Part shown: piece by piece, positions 26,061 to 34,089 of the stretch
Numbering within the stretch: position 1 is the stretch's first letter
Layout of the letters: the number at the start of each line of letters is the position of its first letter
Assembly (NCBI RefSeq): GCF_014644535.1
Contig: NZ_BMKW01000010.1
Location: 91,664 to 155,663 of the forward strand
Direction of reading: 5' to 3'
DNA: 64,000 nt
DNA from: Neoroseomonas lacus
GTDB taxonomy: Bacteria; Pseudomonadota; Alphaproteobacteria; Acetobacterales; Acetobacteraceae
Position numbers and translations under genes: made by a program
The notes under the pieces: generated by a model
What the model was told of the DNA's origin: nothing
Databases searched by the model: none
Seen by the model: the letters and a program-made list of their open reading frames with translations, nothing else

Positions 26061-27181
26061 CCTTCACCCGCACCCTCACGCTGTATGTGTCGCGACGCTT
26101 CGCGGCCATGACGGTGGCCATGCTGGCGGCGCTGGCCTGCCTGGTCGCGCTGTTCGACCTGATCGAGCTGTTGCGCCGCGCCGCGACCCGCCAGGACGTG
26201 ACCTTCGGCCTGGTAACGCAGATCGCCGCGCTGCGGCTGCCCTTCGTCGCCATGCAGATCCTGCCCTTCGCCATCCTGCTGGGCGGCATCACCGCGTTCT
26301 GGCGGCTGACCCGCTCCTCTGAACTGATCGTGGCGCGGGCGGCAGGCATTTCCGCTTGGGGCTTCCTGACCGGGCCGGTCGTCGTCGCGGTAATGCTCGG
26401 CGTGGTCGCCACCACCATGGTCTCGCCGATCTCCTCGGCGATGCTGGCGCGGGCGGAACGGCTCGACGCGCAGTATTTGCGCAACACCTCGGGCATCACC
26501 GCGCTGGCTGGCGGGCGATTGTGGCTGCGCCAAGCCGATCCGGGGCTTGAGCCGCAGGGTGTCGCCATCCTGTCGGGACGCCCGGTACCCTTCGCCAATC
26601 TGCGGCCGGGGGAGGCTTTCCGCCTCGATGAGGTGTCGCTGTGGCGCCTGTCGGCCGATGACCGGCCGCTGGCGCGGGTGGAGGCTGGCTCGGCCGTGCT
26701 GCAGCCCGGGCATTGGCTGATGGAAGACGCCGTGATCTTCGGCGCGGACCGCATGCCTTCCCCGCCGCAGCGGCTCGTCATGCCGACGGAGCTGACACCC
26801 GCGCGCATCCAGGATTCCTTCGCCAGCCCCGATACGCTGTCCTTCTGGGCCTTGCCGGATTTCATCGACGTTCTTGAAAAGGCGGGATTTTCGGCGGTGC
26901 GCCATCAGCTTCAGTACCAGTCCCTGCTCGCCCTGCCGCTGCTTGCCGCGGCGATGGCGTTGCTCTCCGCGGGGTTTTCCATGCGATCCTCCCGTCGCGG
27001 CGGAGTCGGGCAGATGATCGGTGGCGGCGTTGCGGCCGGCTTCGCCTTGTTCGTGATCGACAAGGTGACCGGCGAATTCGGCGAGGCCGGGACATTGCCG
27101 TTGATATTCGCCGCCTGGGCGCCGGCCGGGGCGGGCTTCCTGCTCGCCAGCGCCTTGCTGCTGCACCTCGAGGACGGATGA
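26057..27181 (+). CDS. lptG: LPS export ABC transporter permease LptG
   Basis: A 374-residue partner permease of LptF, with the same layout: TLYVSRRFAAMTVAMLAALA at the N-terminus, SELIVARAAGISAWGF as the ATPase-coupling loop, a periplasmic domain (about 130-270), and C-terminal helices including MAMALLSAGFSMRSSRRGG. The start ATG overlaps the lptF stop; its own stop overlaps the next start, so lptF-lptG-lptD are tightly coupled. Confidence 0.95.
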   Translation: MTFTRTLTLYVSRRFAAMTVAMLAALACLVALFDLIELLRRAATRQDVTFGLVTQIAALRLPFVAMQILPFAILLGGITAFWRLTRSSELIVARAAGISAWGFLTGPVVVAVMLGVVATTMVSPISSAMLARAERLDAQYLRNTSGITALAGGRLWLRQADPGLEPQGVAILSGRPVPFANLRPGEAFRLDEVSLWRLSADDRPLARVEAGSAVLQPGHWLMEDAVIFGADRMPSPPQRLVMPTELTPARIQDSFASPDTLSFWALPDFIDVLEKAGFSAVRHQLQYQSLLALPLLAAAMALLSAGFSMRSSRRGGVGQMIGGGVAAGFALFVIDKVTGEFGEAGTLPLIFAAWAPAGAGFLLASALLLHLEDG

Positions 27182-29475
27182 GGCCCATGGCCGTCTTGGC
27201 GAAATGCCTCGGTTTCGGGGCGCTGCTCACACTGTCGGCCGCGCCGGCCTTCGCGCAGGTCAGTGCGCTGCCGACGATCGAAACGCCGCAGGGCGCCGCT
27301 GCGGTGCTGCCGGGCCAAGAGGCGGGGCGCGCCGCCGCCCCGGCCCCCACTGCTGCCGCCGCCACGCCCGGCGCGCCACCGGCGCAGGACCAGCCCGTGA
27401 CCTTCACCGCCGAGGAGGTGGAGTACGACCAGAACCGCGCCATCGTCACCGCGCGCGGCCATGTCGAGGCGTGGCAGGGCAACCGCGTGCTGCGCGCCGA
27501 TGAATTCACCTATGACCGCAACACCGGCGTCGCTACCGCGCGCGGCAATGTCCAGCTGATCGAAGCCGACGGCCAGGTGATATTCGCCGAGAGCGTCGAG
27601 TTGCGGAACGAGTTCAAGGACGGCGTGCTGGAGGGCCTGCGCGGACTGCTGGCGCAGAACGGGCGCGTAGCCGCCGCCGGCGCGCGACGAACGGGGGGCA
27701 ATTTCTTCGACCTCTCGCGCGTCGTCTATTCGGCCTGCGAACCCTGCCAGACCGACCCGCTGGCGCCGCCCATCTGGCAGCTGCGCGCGCGCACCGCGAC
27801 ACTCGACCAGAATGCGCGGCAGGCGCGTTACCGCGACGCGACCGTCGAATTCGGCGGCGTTCCGCTGTTCTGGACACCGTATCTGCAGCACCCAACCGGC
27901 TCGGCGCCGCGGCAATCGGGCTTCCTGAGCCCGACCTTCGGCATCACCGACTACCTCGGCGGCTTCGTCGAGACGCCGTATTACTGGGCGATCGACGAAA
28001 GCCAGGACCTGTTGCTGCGGCCGCAGATCGCGACCAACAACGTTCCCAATCTCGGACTGGAGTATCGCCGCCGCTTCAATTTCGGCGAGATCGCCGCGGA
28101 AGGCTCGCTCGGCTACCTCGACGGCAGCCAGAACACGCCCGTGGGCGCGGCCGGGCACATCTTCTCGCGCGGTCGCTTCGCCATCGACGAGAATTGGCGC
28201 ACCGGCTTCAACTACAACTACGCGACCAGTGAGGATTACCTGCGCATCTATCGCTACGGTGCGCGGCGCCTGCTCGACCAGAACGCCTATGCCGAGGGCT
28301 TCTGGGGCACCGATGCCTATGCGCGCATCGACGGGCGCGCCTATCAGGGCCTGCGCTCGACCGACAACAACAGCCAGATCCCGTATGTCCTGCCCAACAT
28401 CTATGCGGACTGGCAGGCGCCGCGTGATTCGCTGGGCGGTACCTTCACCGTCGATACCTGGAACTTCGCGGTGTTCCGCGACCAGGGCACCAGTACCCAG
28501 CGCGGTTCGACGCGCATCGGCTACAACCTGCCCATGTATGACCGGGCGGGCGGGCTTTGGACCGTGCGCGCCCAGTCCGATCTCTCCGCCTATGCCTATA
28601 CCGACCTCGCCGGCGCGCCGAATTATTCGACCAGCGCCGACAATGGCTCGATCGGCGCGGCGAATATCCGCGCCGCACTCGATTGGCGCATGCCTTTCGT
28701 CCGATCGGCGGGCGAATACGGCCACCAGGTGATCGAACCGCGCGTGCAGTTCGTGGGCGGGCCGCTGACCGGAAACCAGTCCTCGGTGCCGAACGAGGAC
28801 AGCATTGACCTCGAATTCACCGATGCGAACCTGTTCAACCTGAACCGCTTCGCCGGGCGCGACCGGCAGGAAGGCGGCACCCGCGTCGACTACGCGCTAC
28901 GCAGCGCCTGGTACTTCCCCAATGGCGGGCTGCTCGAAGGGCTCGCCGGCGCGTCCTACCGCATCCAGAACGATGGCGGGCCGTTCTACACCAATAGCGG
29001 GCTCGAAAACCGCGCCTCGGACTACGTCGCCCGCGCCCGTCTGATGCCGGTGACCTGGCTGGAATTCCTCGGACGCGGGCGCTTCGCGCAGGATGACGGC
29101 GCGATGCAGTTCCTCGACCTGTCGAGCACGGTCAGTCTGGGGTCGGGCACTGCGCTGACCGGCGGCTACCTGTTCACTCCGGCGATGCCTTATCTGACGC
29201 CCTACCAGGAACGCAACGAGGTCGCCTTCGGCATCAACCAGCGTATTGGCAATTGGCGTTTCGGCGCCTTCGCGCGCTACGACGTCGAGCTGAACCGCCC
29301 CGTGGTGGTGACCGCCTCGGCCGCCTACGAGGATGAGTGCTTCCTGTTCGAGGCCCGCTTCCTCAAGCGCTTCGCCGAGGATCCTTCGACCAACAGCCTG
29401 TATCCGGCCAGTACCGTCCTGTTGTTCCGTATCGGGCTGAAGACGGTGGGCGATGTCGGGTTCAGGGCGATTTGA
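27178..29475 (+). CDS. lptD: LPS-assembly outer-membrane protein LptD
   Basis: A 765-residue outer-membrane protein that inserts LPS into the outer leaflet. Signal peptide MAVLAKCLGFGALLTLSAAP..AQ (the ATG at 27187 may be the true start); a beta-taco OstA domain from about residue 75 (VEYDQNRAIVTARGHVEAWQ); and the large C-terminal beta-barrel (LptD_C). The Cys pair Cys187 and Cys190 (SACEPC) and Cys721 (EDECF) are placed to form the inter-domain disulfides needed for activity. It follows lptF-lptG; surA, encoding a chaperone for LptD, comes next. Confidence 0.95.
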   Translation: MRPMAVLAKCLGFGALLTLSAAPAFAQVSALPTIETPQGAAAVLPGQEAGRAAAPAPTAAAATPGAPPAQDQPVTFTAEEVEYDQNRAIVTARGHVEAWQGNRVLRADEFTYDRNTGVATARGNVQLIEADGQVIFAESVELRNEFKDGVLEGLRGLLAQNGRVAAAGARRTGGNFFDLSRVVYSACEPCQTDPLAPPIWQLRARTATLDQNARQARYRDATVEFGGVPLFWTPYLQHPTGSAPRQSGFLSPTFGITDYLGGFVETPYYWAIDESQDLLLRPQIATNNVPNLGLEYRRRFNFGEIAAEGSLGYLDGSQNTPVGAAGHIFSRGRFAIDENWRTGFNYNYATSEDYLRIYRYGARRLLDQNAYAEGFWGTDAYARIDGRAYQGLRSTDNNSQIPYVLPNIYADWQAPRDSLGGTFTVDTWNFAVFRDQGTSTQRGSTRIGYNLPMYDRAGGLWTVRAQSDLSAYAYTDLAGAPNYSTSADNGSIGAANIRAALDWRMPFVRSAGEYGHQVIEPRVQFVGGPLTGNQSSVPNEDSIDLEFTDANLFNLNRFAGRDRQEGGTRVDYALRSAWYFPNGGLLEGLAGASYRIQNDGGPFYTNSGLENRASDYVARARLMPVTWLEFLGRGRFAQDDGAMQFLDLSSTVSLGSGTALTGGYLFTPAMPYLTPYQERNEVAFGINQRIGNWRFGAFARYDVELNRPVVVTASAAYEDECFLFEARFLKRFAEDPSTNSLYPASTVLLFRIGLKTVGDVGFRAI

Positions 29476-29557
29476 TGCCCTCGGACACCGGGCGCGGCCC
29501 ATACGGACCGCTTGGCTTCGCGCCGGGCACTGGCGCGTCGGGCGGCCTGGGCACGGT

Positions 29558-29597
29558 CGCACCGTGCGCTCCCGGATCGCGGCGGGGCCGCGATCCG
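29558..29597. repeat. 40-bp hairpin repeat between lptD and surA
   Basis: It contains the hairpin GGATCGCGG-cgggg-CCGCGATCC preceded by CGCACCGTGCGCTCCC. The reverse complement of 61297-61336 matches it at 37 of 40 positions by my hand alignment. In the 208-base lptD-surA gap it could act as a terminator or an mRNA stabiliser. Confidence 0.75.
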
Positions 29598-29683
29598 ATT
29601 GGTGTACATGATGGGGTCCGCCGTCACCTCCTGCCTCGCTCGGACTCGCCCCTGACCATTCGAGCCCCTATGAAGGCGCTGCC

Positions 29684-31021
29684 ATGACCATTGCAACGCA
29701 TACCCTTCTCGGGCGCCTGCCCACGATCGCCGTCACCGCGATGGCCGCATTGCTGGCGCTGACCGGTCCCGCACGGGCGCAGGTCAACCGCGTCGCCGCG
29801 GTGGTGAATGGCGACGTCATCACGCTGAACGAGGTCGAGAGCCGGCGCCGCCTGCTGGCGCTGTCGGCCGGCATCACCGGTGACACGGCGGGCCGCGCCA
29901 ATGACCAAATCCTGCGGCTGCTGATCAATGAACGCCTGCGCACCCAGGAAGTCGCCCGCCGCCGCATCCCGGTGACCGATCAGGACATCGCCACCGCGGT
30001 GGGCGAGATCGAGAGCCGCAACAACGTGCCGCCTGGCGGGCTGCGGGAGAATCTGCGCCGCGCCAACATCGACCCGCGCGTGCTGTATGACCAGATCCGC
30101 GCCCAGATCGGCTGGAACCGCCTGCTGCGCGCCCTGCTCGGCAGCCAGGCGCAAATCGGCGACGCCGAGGTGGCGGAATACCTCGCCGCCGCCCAGGCCC
30201 GCGCCGGCCAGCCGGAGTACATGGTCTCCGAGATTTTCATCCCGATCTCGAGCCCCGGCCAGGAAGCCGAGGTGCAACGCTTCACCGCCGACATCATCGA
30301 CCGGCTGCGCGCCGGCGCGCCCTTCACCATGGTGGCGACCCAGTTCAGCCAGGCGCAGTCGGCGCTGCTCGGCGGCGATCGCGGCTGGACCACGGCCGAA
30401 CGGCTCGACCCCGAAGTGGCCGCGATCGTGCGCCAGATGCCCGAGGGCGCTATCTCCAACCCGATCCGCGTCCCTGGCGGCTTCGTCATCGCGACGTTGC
30501 GGCAGAAGCGGACCGCCGGGCGCGACATCGCGACCATGCTGACGGTCCGCCAGGCGGTCTTCCCGTTCGAGGGACAGGTCAATCCGGTGGCGCCCACCGC
30601 GCAGCAGATGCGCCAGGTGGAGAACGCCCAGCGCCTTTCGGAGACGGCGCGCAGTTGCGAAGGGCTGGACGCAGCCGGTGCCGCCGGGGCACGACTCAAC
30701 GAGCCGGGCCAGGTGCGCCTTGACGCGGTCACGCCGCCGGAACTGCGCGACCTGCTCGGCAGCCTACCGATCGGCCGGCCGACCCAGCCGATCATCGCCC
30801 CGGACGGCGCCATGATCCTGGTGGTCTGCACGCGGGAGACGCGCAACCTCGCCGAGGTCACGCCGGAACAGGCGCGCGACCAGATCCTGCGCGAACGGGT
30901 TGAGCTGGTCTCCCGCCAAGTGCTGCGCGACCTGCAGCGGCGCGCGCAGATCGACATCCGCTCCGTCGCGCCGGCGGCCCCGGCGCCGGCCGCGACCCGG
31001 CAGCCCGGGCGGCGGGGGTAA
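29684..31021 (+). CDS. surA: Periplasmic peptidyl-prolyl isomerase/chaperone SurA
   Basis: A 445-residue chaperone for outer-membrane proteins. Signal peptide ending LALTGPARAQ; SurA N-terminal helical domain (VNRVAAVVNGDVITLNEVE); a parvulin domain (about 180-290: PEYMVSEIFIPI, FTMVATQFSQ, GGDRGW); and a second, more divergent parvulin-like domain to about 425. The C-terminus is Ala/Pro-rich. LptD, encoded upstream, is a classic client. Confidence 0.92.
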   Translation: MTIATHTLLGRLPTIAVTAMAALLALTGPARAQVNRVAAVVNGDVITLNEVESRRRLLALSAGITGDTAGRANDQILRLLINERLRTQEVARRRIPVTDQDIATAVGEIESRNNVPPGGLRENLRRANIDPRVLYDQIRAQIGWNRLLRALLGSQAQIGDAEVAEYLAAAQARAGQPEYMVSEIFIPISSPGQEAEVQRFTADIIDRLRAGAPFTMVATQFSQAQSALLGGDRGWTTAERLDPEVAAIVRQMPEGAISNPIRVPGGFVIATLRQKRTAGRDIATMLTVRQAVFPFEGQVNPVAPTAQQMRQVENAQRLSETARSCEGLDAAGAAGARLNEPGQVRLDAVTPPELRDLLGSLPIGRPTQPIIAPDGAMILVVCTRETRNLAEVTPEQARDQILRERVELVSRQVLRDLQRRAQIDIRSVAPAAPAPAATRQPGRRG

Positions 31022-31033
31022 GGCCGTGACGGC

Positions 31034-31221
31034 TGGAGGGACGTCGCCCCTCCAAACCACCCCATCAAAGGCCAGAGGCCTTTGGAATGCCGTCAAGGGG
31101 TACCGGGCCCTGATAACCGCACGTGGATGTTTCGACTCACCGACGCCGCCAAGCGCCAAGTATCGGTGTCCAGAGGCCTCGGGCCTTTGGTGGGGAGGTT
31201 TGGAGGGGCAAAGCCCCTCCA
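31034..31221. repeat. Paired palindromic (BIME-like) element, copy B
   Basis: This compact copy fills the surA-rsmA gap. Left arm (31034-31085): TGGAGGGACGTCGCCCCTCC, AACCACCCCATC, AAAGGCCAGAGGCCTTTGG. Right arm (31156-31221): CCAAGTATCGGTGTCCAGAGG, CCTCGGGCCTTTGGTGGGG, then GGAGGGGCAAAGCCCCTCC. The arms are inverted copies of each other and of copies A and C. It ends 14 bases before the rsmA start. Confidence 0.9.
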
Positions 31222-31234
31222 ATCTGGCGCACCA

Positions 31235-32086
31235 ATGACCCCCTCCGACTTGCCCAGCCTGCGCGACGCCATCGCCCGCCATGGCCTCGATGCGCGCAAA
31301 TCGCTAGGCCAGCATTTTCTGCTCGACCCTGGCGTCTGCGCCCACATCGCCGGCCTGGCCGGTGACCTCACGGGCCGGCATGTGCTGGAGGTCGGCCCCG
31401 GCCCCGGCGGGCTGACGCGCGCACTACTGGCGACGCCGGCCGCGCAGGTGGTGGCGCTGGAACTCGACCGCCGCGCCGTGGCGTTGCTGGCCGAACTCGC
31501 GGCGGCGCATCCCGGCCGGCTGAGTGTGATCGAGGGCGATGCGCTCGCCGCCGACGCGCTGACGCTGGTGCCGGCACCGCGGCGGATCATCGCCAACCTG
31601 CCCTACAACATCGCCTCTCCCTTGCTGATCGGCTGGCTGCGCCAAGCGGCGAGCATCGAGGGCATGACCCTGATGTTCCAGCAGGAAGTGGCGGAACGCA
31701 TCTGCGCCGCGCCCGATACCGGCCCCTATGGCCGGCTCGCCGTGCTGGCGCAGTGGCGCTGCCGCTGCGATCTGCTGCTGCGCCTGCCGCCGGGCGCCTT
31801 CACGCCACCGCCCAAGGTGTGGTCGGCCGTGGTCGGCTTCACCCCGCATGCGGAGGAGCCTGGCCCAGCGCTGTTCAAGGCGATGGAGCGCACCACCGCG
31901 GCCGCCTTTGGCCAGCGGCGCAAGATGCTGCGCGGGTCGCTGAAGTCGCTCGGCGACGCGGAAGGGCTGCTGGCGACCGCCGGCATCGAGGGGACGCGGC
32001 GGGCCGAGACGCTGACTGTCGCGGAGTTCGACCGGTTGGCGCGGGCCGTGCTCCAGCGCACGGAACCGGCCGCCAGCGGCGCTTGA
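31235..32086 (+). CDS. rsmA: 16S rRNA dimethyladenosine transferase
   Basis: RsmA (KsgA) dimethylates two adjacent adenines near the 3' end of 16S rRNA. The 283 residues include the N-terminal KSLGQHFLLD, SAM motif LEVGPGPGGLTRALL, the VVALELDRRAVALL acidic residue, catalytic NLPYNIASPLL and FQQEVAERI, plus the C-terminal helical domain. The start is the ATG 14 bases after repeat copy B; no clear Shine-Dalgarno other than the repeat's GCCCCTCC-flank is visible, so translation may be affected by the repeat's fold. Confidence 0.96.
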   Translation: MTPSDLPSLRDAIARHGLDARKSLGQHFLLDPGVCAHIAGLAGDLTGRHVLEVGPGPGGLTRALLATPAAQVVALELDRRAVALLAELAAAHPGRLSVIEGDALAADALTLVPAPRRIIANLPYNIASPLLIGWLRQAASIEGMTLMFQQEVAERICAAPDTGPYGRLAVLAQWRCRCDLLLRLPPGAFTPPPKVWSAVVGFTPHAEEPGPALFKAMERTTAAAFGQRRKMLRGSLKSLGDAEGLLATAGIEGTRRAETLTVAEFDRLARAVLQRTEPAASGA

Positions 32087-32141
32087 CGCCACCCATCGGC
32101 AGCCATGAGGCTGCCGGCCGTTTCGTGGTGGGATCATCGCA

Positions 32142-34043
32142 ATGTTGTTCGGCGCACTGTTCGGTCGCGGCATTTGCCGCTGTGGGTCGGCGTCGGACGC
32201 CGTGCCATTGCGGGCGGAGCCGGTGCCGCCCCGCCACGGTGGGGACCCGGCGCTCGGCCCCGCCTTCGGCCCCCTGCCGGACCCGCAAACGGCCTGGGCG
32301 CGCTACACCGCCGGGCCGGTCACCATCGTCTATACGCTCGACGCCGCCGCGCATCCGCTGCATGCGCTGCCGACGGCGCTGGCCGCCCCGCCCGCCGGCG
32401 CGACCGCCTGCACGGTCGCCGGCCTCGAGTTGGGGCGCATCGCCGACCTCGCACATCCGGCCCATGTCCAGTCCGTCGCGCTGATGGCGGCGCATTCGAT
32501 CGAGGTGTTCCGCGGGCTGGGCTTCCGGGTACCGGGCAGCCTGACCATCCATCTGTGCACCTTCGGCGCCGAGACGGGGGCGACGTATCGCGGGGGTACC
32601 GAGGTGTGGCTCGACCATGTGTGGGTCTCGACCCGGCTCGACGGGGCGGATGCGCTGCTGACAGTGGCGCATGAGCTGTTTCATCGGGTGCAGTACCTCT
32701 ACAACCCGACCACCGCGAAGACCTCGCCGCTCTATGCCGCGCTGCGCGAGGGCGGCGCGCGGCTGGCCGAGGATTGGGTGCTCGATTCGGGCGACCGCTA
32801 CCTCAAGGACGGCATCGAGTTCCTCGGCGACCCGGGTCGGCCGCTGATGCACCATGCGGCCCCAGGCGGCGAGATCGCGCCGCACAGCTATGCCGCCGCG
32901 CTGTTCTGGCGCTGGCTGTGCGAACAACATGGCGAGATCCCGCGCGGCTCGGATTTCGGGCATGACGTGATGCGCACCATCCTCGAACGCATGTCCGATA
33001 CGTCCGGCTACATCCTTCAGGACCTGCGGGAGGCGCGCGGGCTGGTGGCGGGGGCGGGGCATCTCGACCGCTTCGAACATCTCAGCCTGGCCGATGGGGA
33101 GGTCCTGTCGACCGAAACGGATTGGGGCAATTTCCTCGTCGCCAACTGGATGCATGGCACCGCCACTCCCACGCCCGACCTGCGCTTCGACTATGTGGAG
33201 GATGACGAGGGCGGTGGGCGGTTCAGCCGCAAGCGCCCCTTCGTCTGGCCCGGCGAGACGCTGCGCGCCGAAACCCTCGCGGCCAAGCCGTACCTGTTCA
33301 CCATCCCGCCCGGCGCGGTGCGCGCCGGCTTTGCCGCCCGCTACACGGTGGTCGACCTCGCGGGCGCGCCACCGCCGCTGCTGCAGGTGGATTTCGCCGC
33401 CGAGGACGGCATGGTGGACCCGCTGGTCCAGCTGCTGCTGGTCCGCCGCGACGCCGCCGGGCAGGAGCATCTGCAGGACCTGATCCGCAGCGACGCCGCC
33501 CGCTGGACGCGTTTCGTGCCGACCGCCGACCTTGCGCAGGTCGTCATCATCGTCGCCGCGCGGGAACGGGCCGGCCGCTATCGGCTTGGCGTCAGCGCGG
33601 CGGCGGGGCGGGCGGTGCTGCACATGACGCCATGGAATGCGGCGCCGGGCACCAGCTTCGAGACCGATCCGCGGGCCGGCGTCTGGCCCTGGACCTCGCC
33701 CGACCTGATGCTGGATGGCGACCATCTGCGCCTGCGCGTCACCAATCGCGGCGATGCGGCGAGCGGCACGCTGCGGATCGCGGTCGACGCGCAAGGGACG
33801 ACGCCCGACCTGCCCTTGCGCGCCGGCGCCTGGCATTCGGTCGGCGAGGCTTCGCTGCCGCCGATCGCGCCCGGCGCGAGTGCGCAGATCCGCCTGCCCT
33901 GGCAGGCGCCGCGCACCCCGGCCGGGGCCAAGGGCTGGGGATTGCGCGCCACGGTGACGGATAGCGCGTCGGGTACGCGGCTGGTGGTGCTGTCCTCGGT
34001 CGGCAACCTCACGCGACCCCAGCGTTTCGACGCGGTGCTGTGA
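32142..34043 (+). CDS. Predicted gluzincin-like metallopeptidase, family not recognised
   Basis: A 633-residue protein. A zinc-peptidase motif His177-Glu178-x-x-His181 (LTVAHELFHRVQYLY) is followed by LREGGARLAEDW, where Glu203 or Glu210 could be the third ligand, as in gluzincins. The arrangement resembles poorly studied bacterial proteases with a HExxH plus EGxAxWxED signature. The C-terminal 250 residues are beta-rich and include a CARDB-like module (LRLRVTNRGDAASGTLRIAV). No clear signal peptide is visible: the N-terminus is short and Cys-containing (CRCGSASD), so secretion is uncertain. Two-gene context gives no further clue. Confidence 0.65.
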   Translation: MLFGALFGRGICRCGSASDAVPLRAEPVPPRHGGDPALGPAFGPLPDPQTAWARYTAGPVTIVYTLDAAAHPLHALPTALAAPPAGATACTVAGLELGRIADLAHPAHVQSVALMAAHSIEVFRGLGFRVPGSLTIHLCTFGAETGATYRGGTEVWLDHVWVSTRLDGADALLTVAHELFHRVQYLYNPTTAKTSPLYAALREGGARLAEDWVLDSGDRYLKDGIEFLGDPGRPLMHHAAPGGEIAPHSYAAALFWRWLCEQHGEIPRGSDFGHDVMRTILERMSDTSGYILQDLREARGLVAGAGHLDRFEHLSLADGEVLSTETDWGNFLVANWMHGTATPTPDLRFDYVEDDEGGGRFSRKRPFVWPGETLRAETLAAKPYLFTIPPGAVRAGFAARYTVVDLAGAPPPLLQVDFAAEDGMVDPLVQLLLVRRDAAGQEHLQDLIRSDAARWTRFVPTADLAQVVIIVAARERAGRYRLGVSAAAGRAVLHMTPWNAAPGTSFETDPRAGVWPWTSPDLMLDGDHLRLRVTNRGDAASGTLRIAVDAQGTTPDLPLRAGAWHSVGEASLPPIAPGASAQIRLPWQAPRTPAGAKGWGLRATVTDSASGTRLVVLSSVGNLTRPQRFDAVL

Positions 34044-34089
34044 CGAAGGTCACAGCGCGCAGCCGGCCATAGCCCCAGCCTCGGCCTGT

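Noticed and set aside
32142-34043. A peptidase-based toxin or defence system
   Set aside because: No immunity, secretion or defence partner is adjacent, and the neighbouring genes are rsmA and a cyclase.
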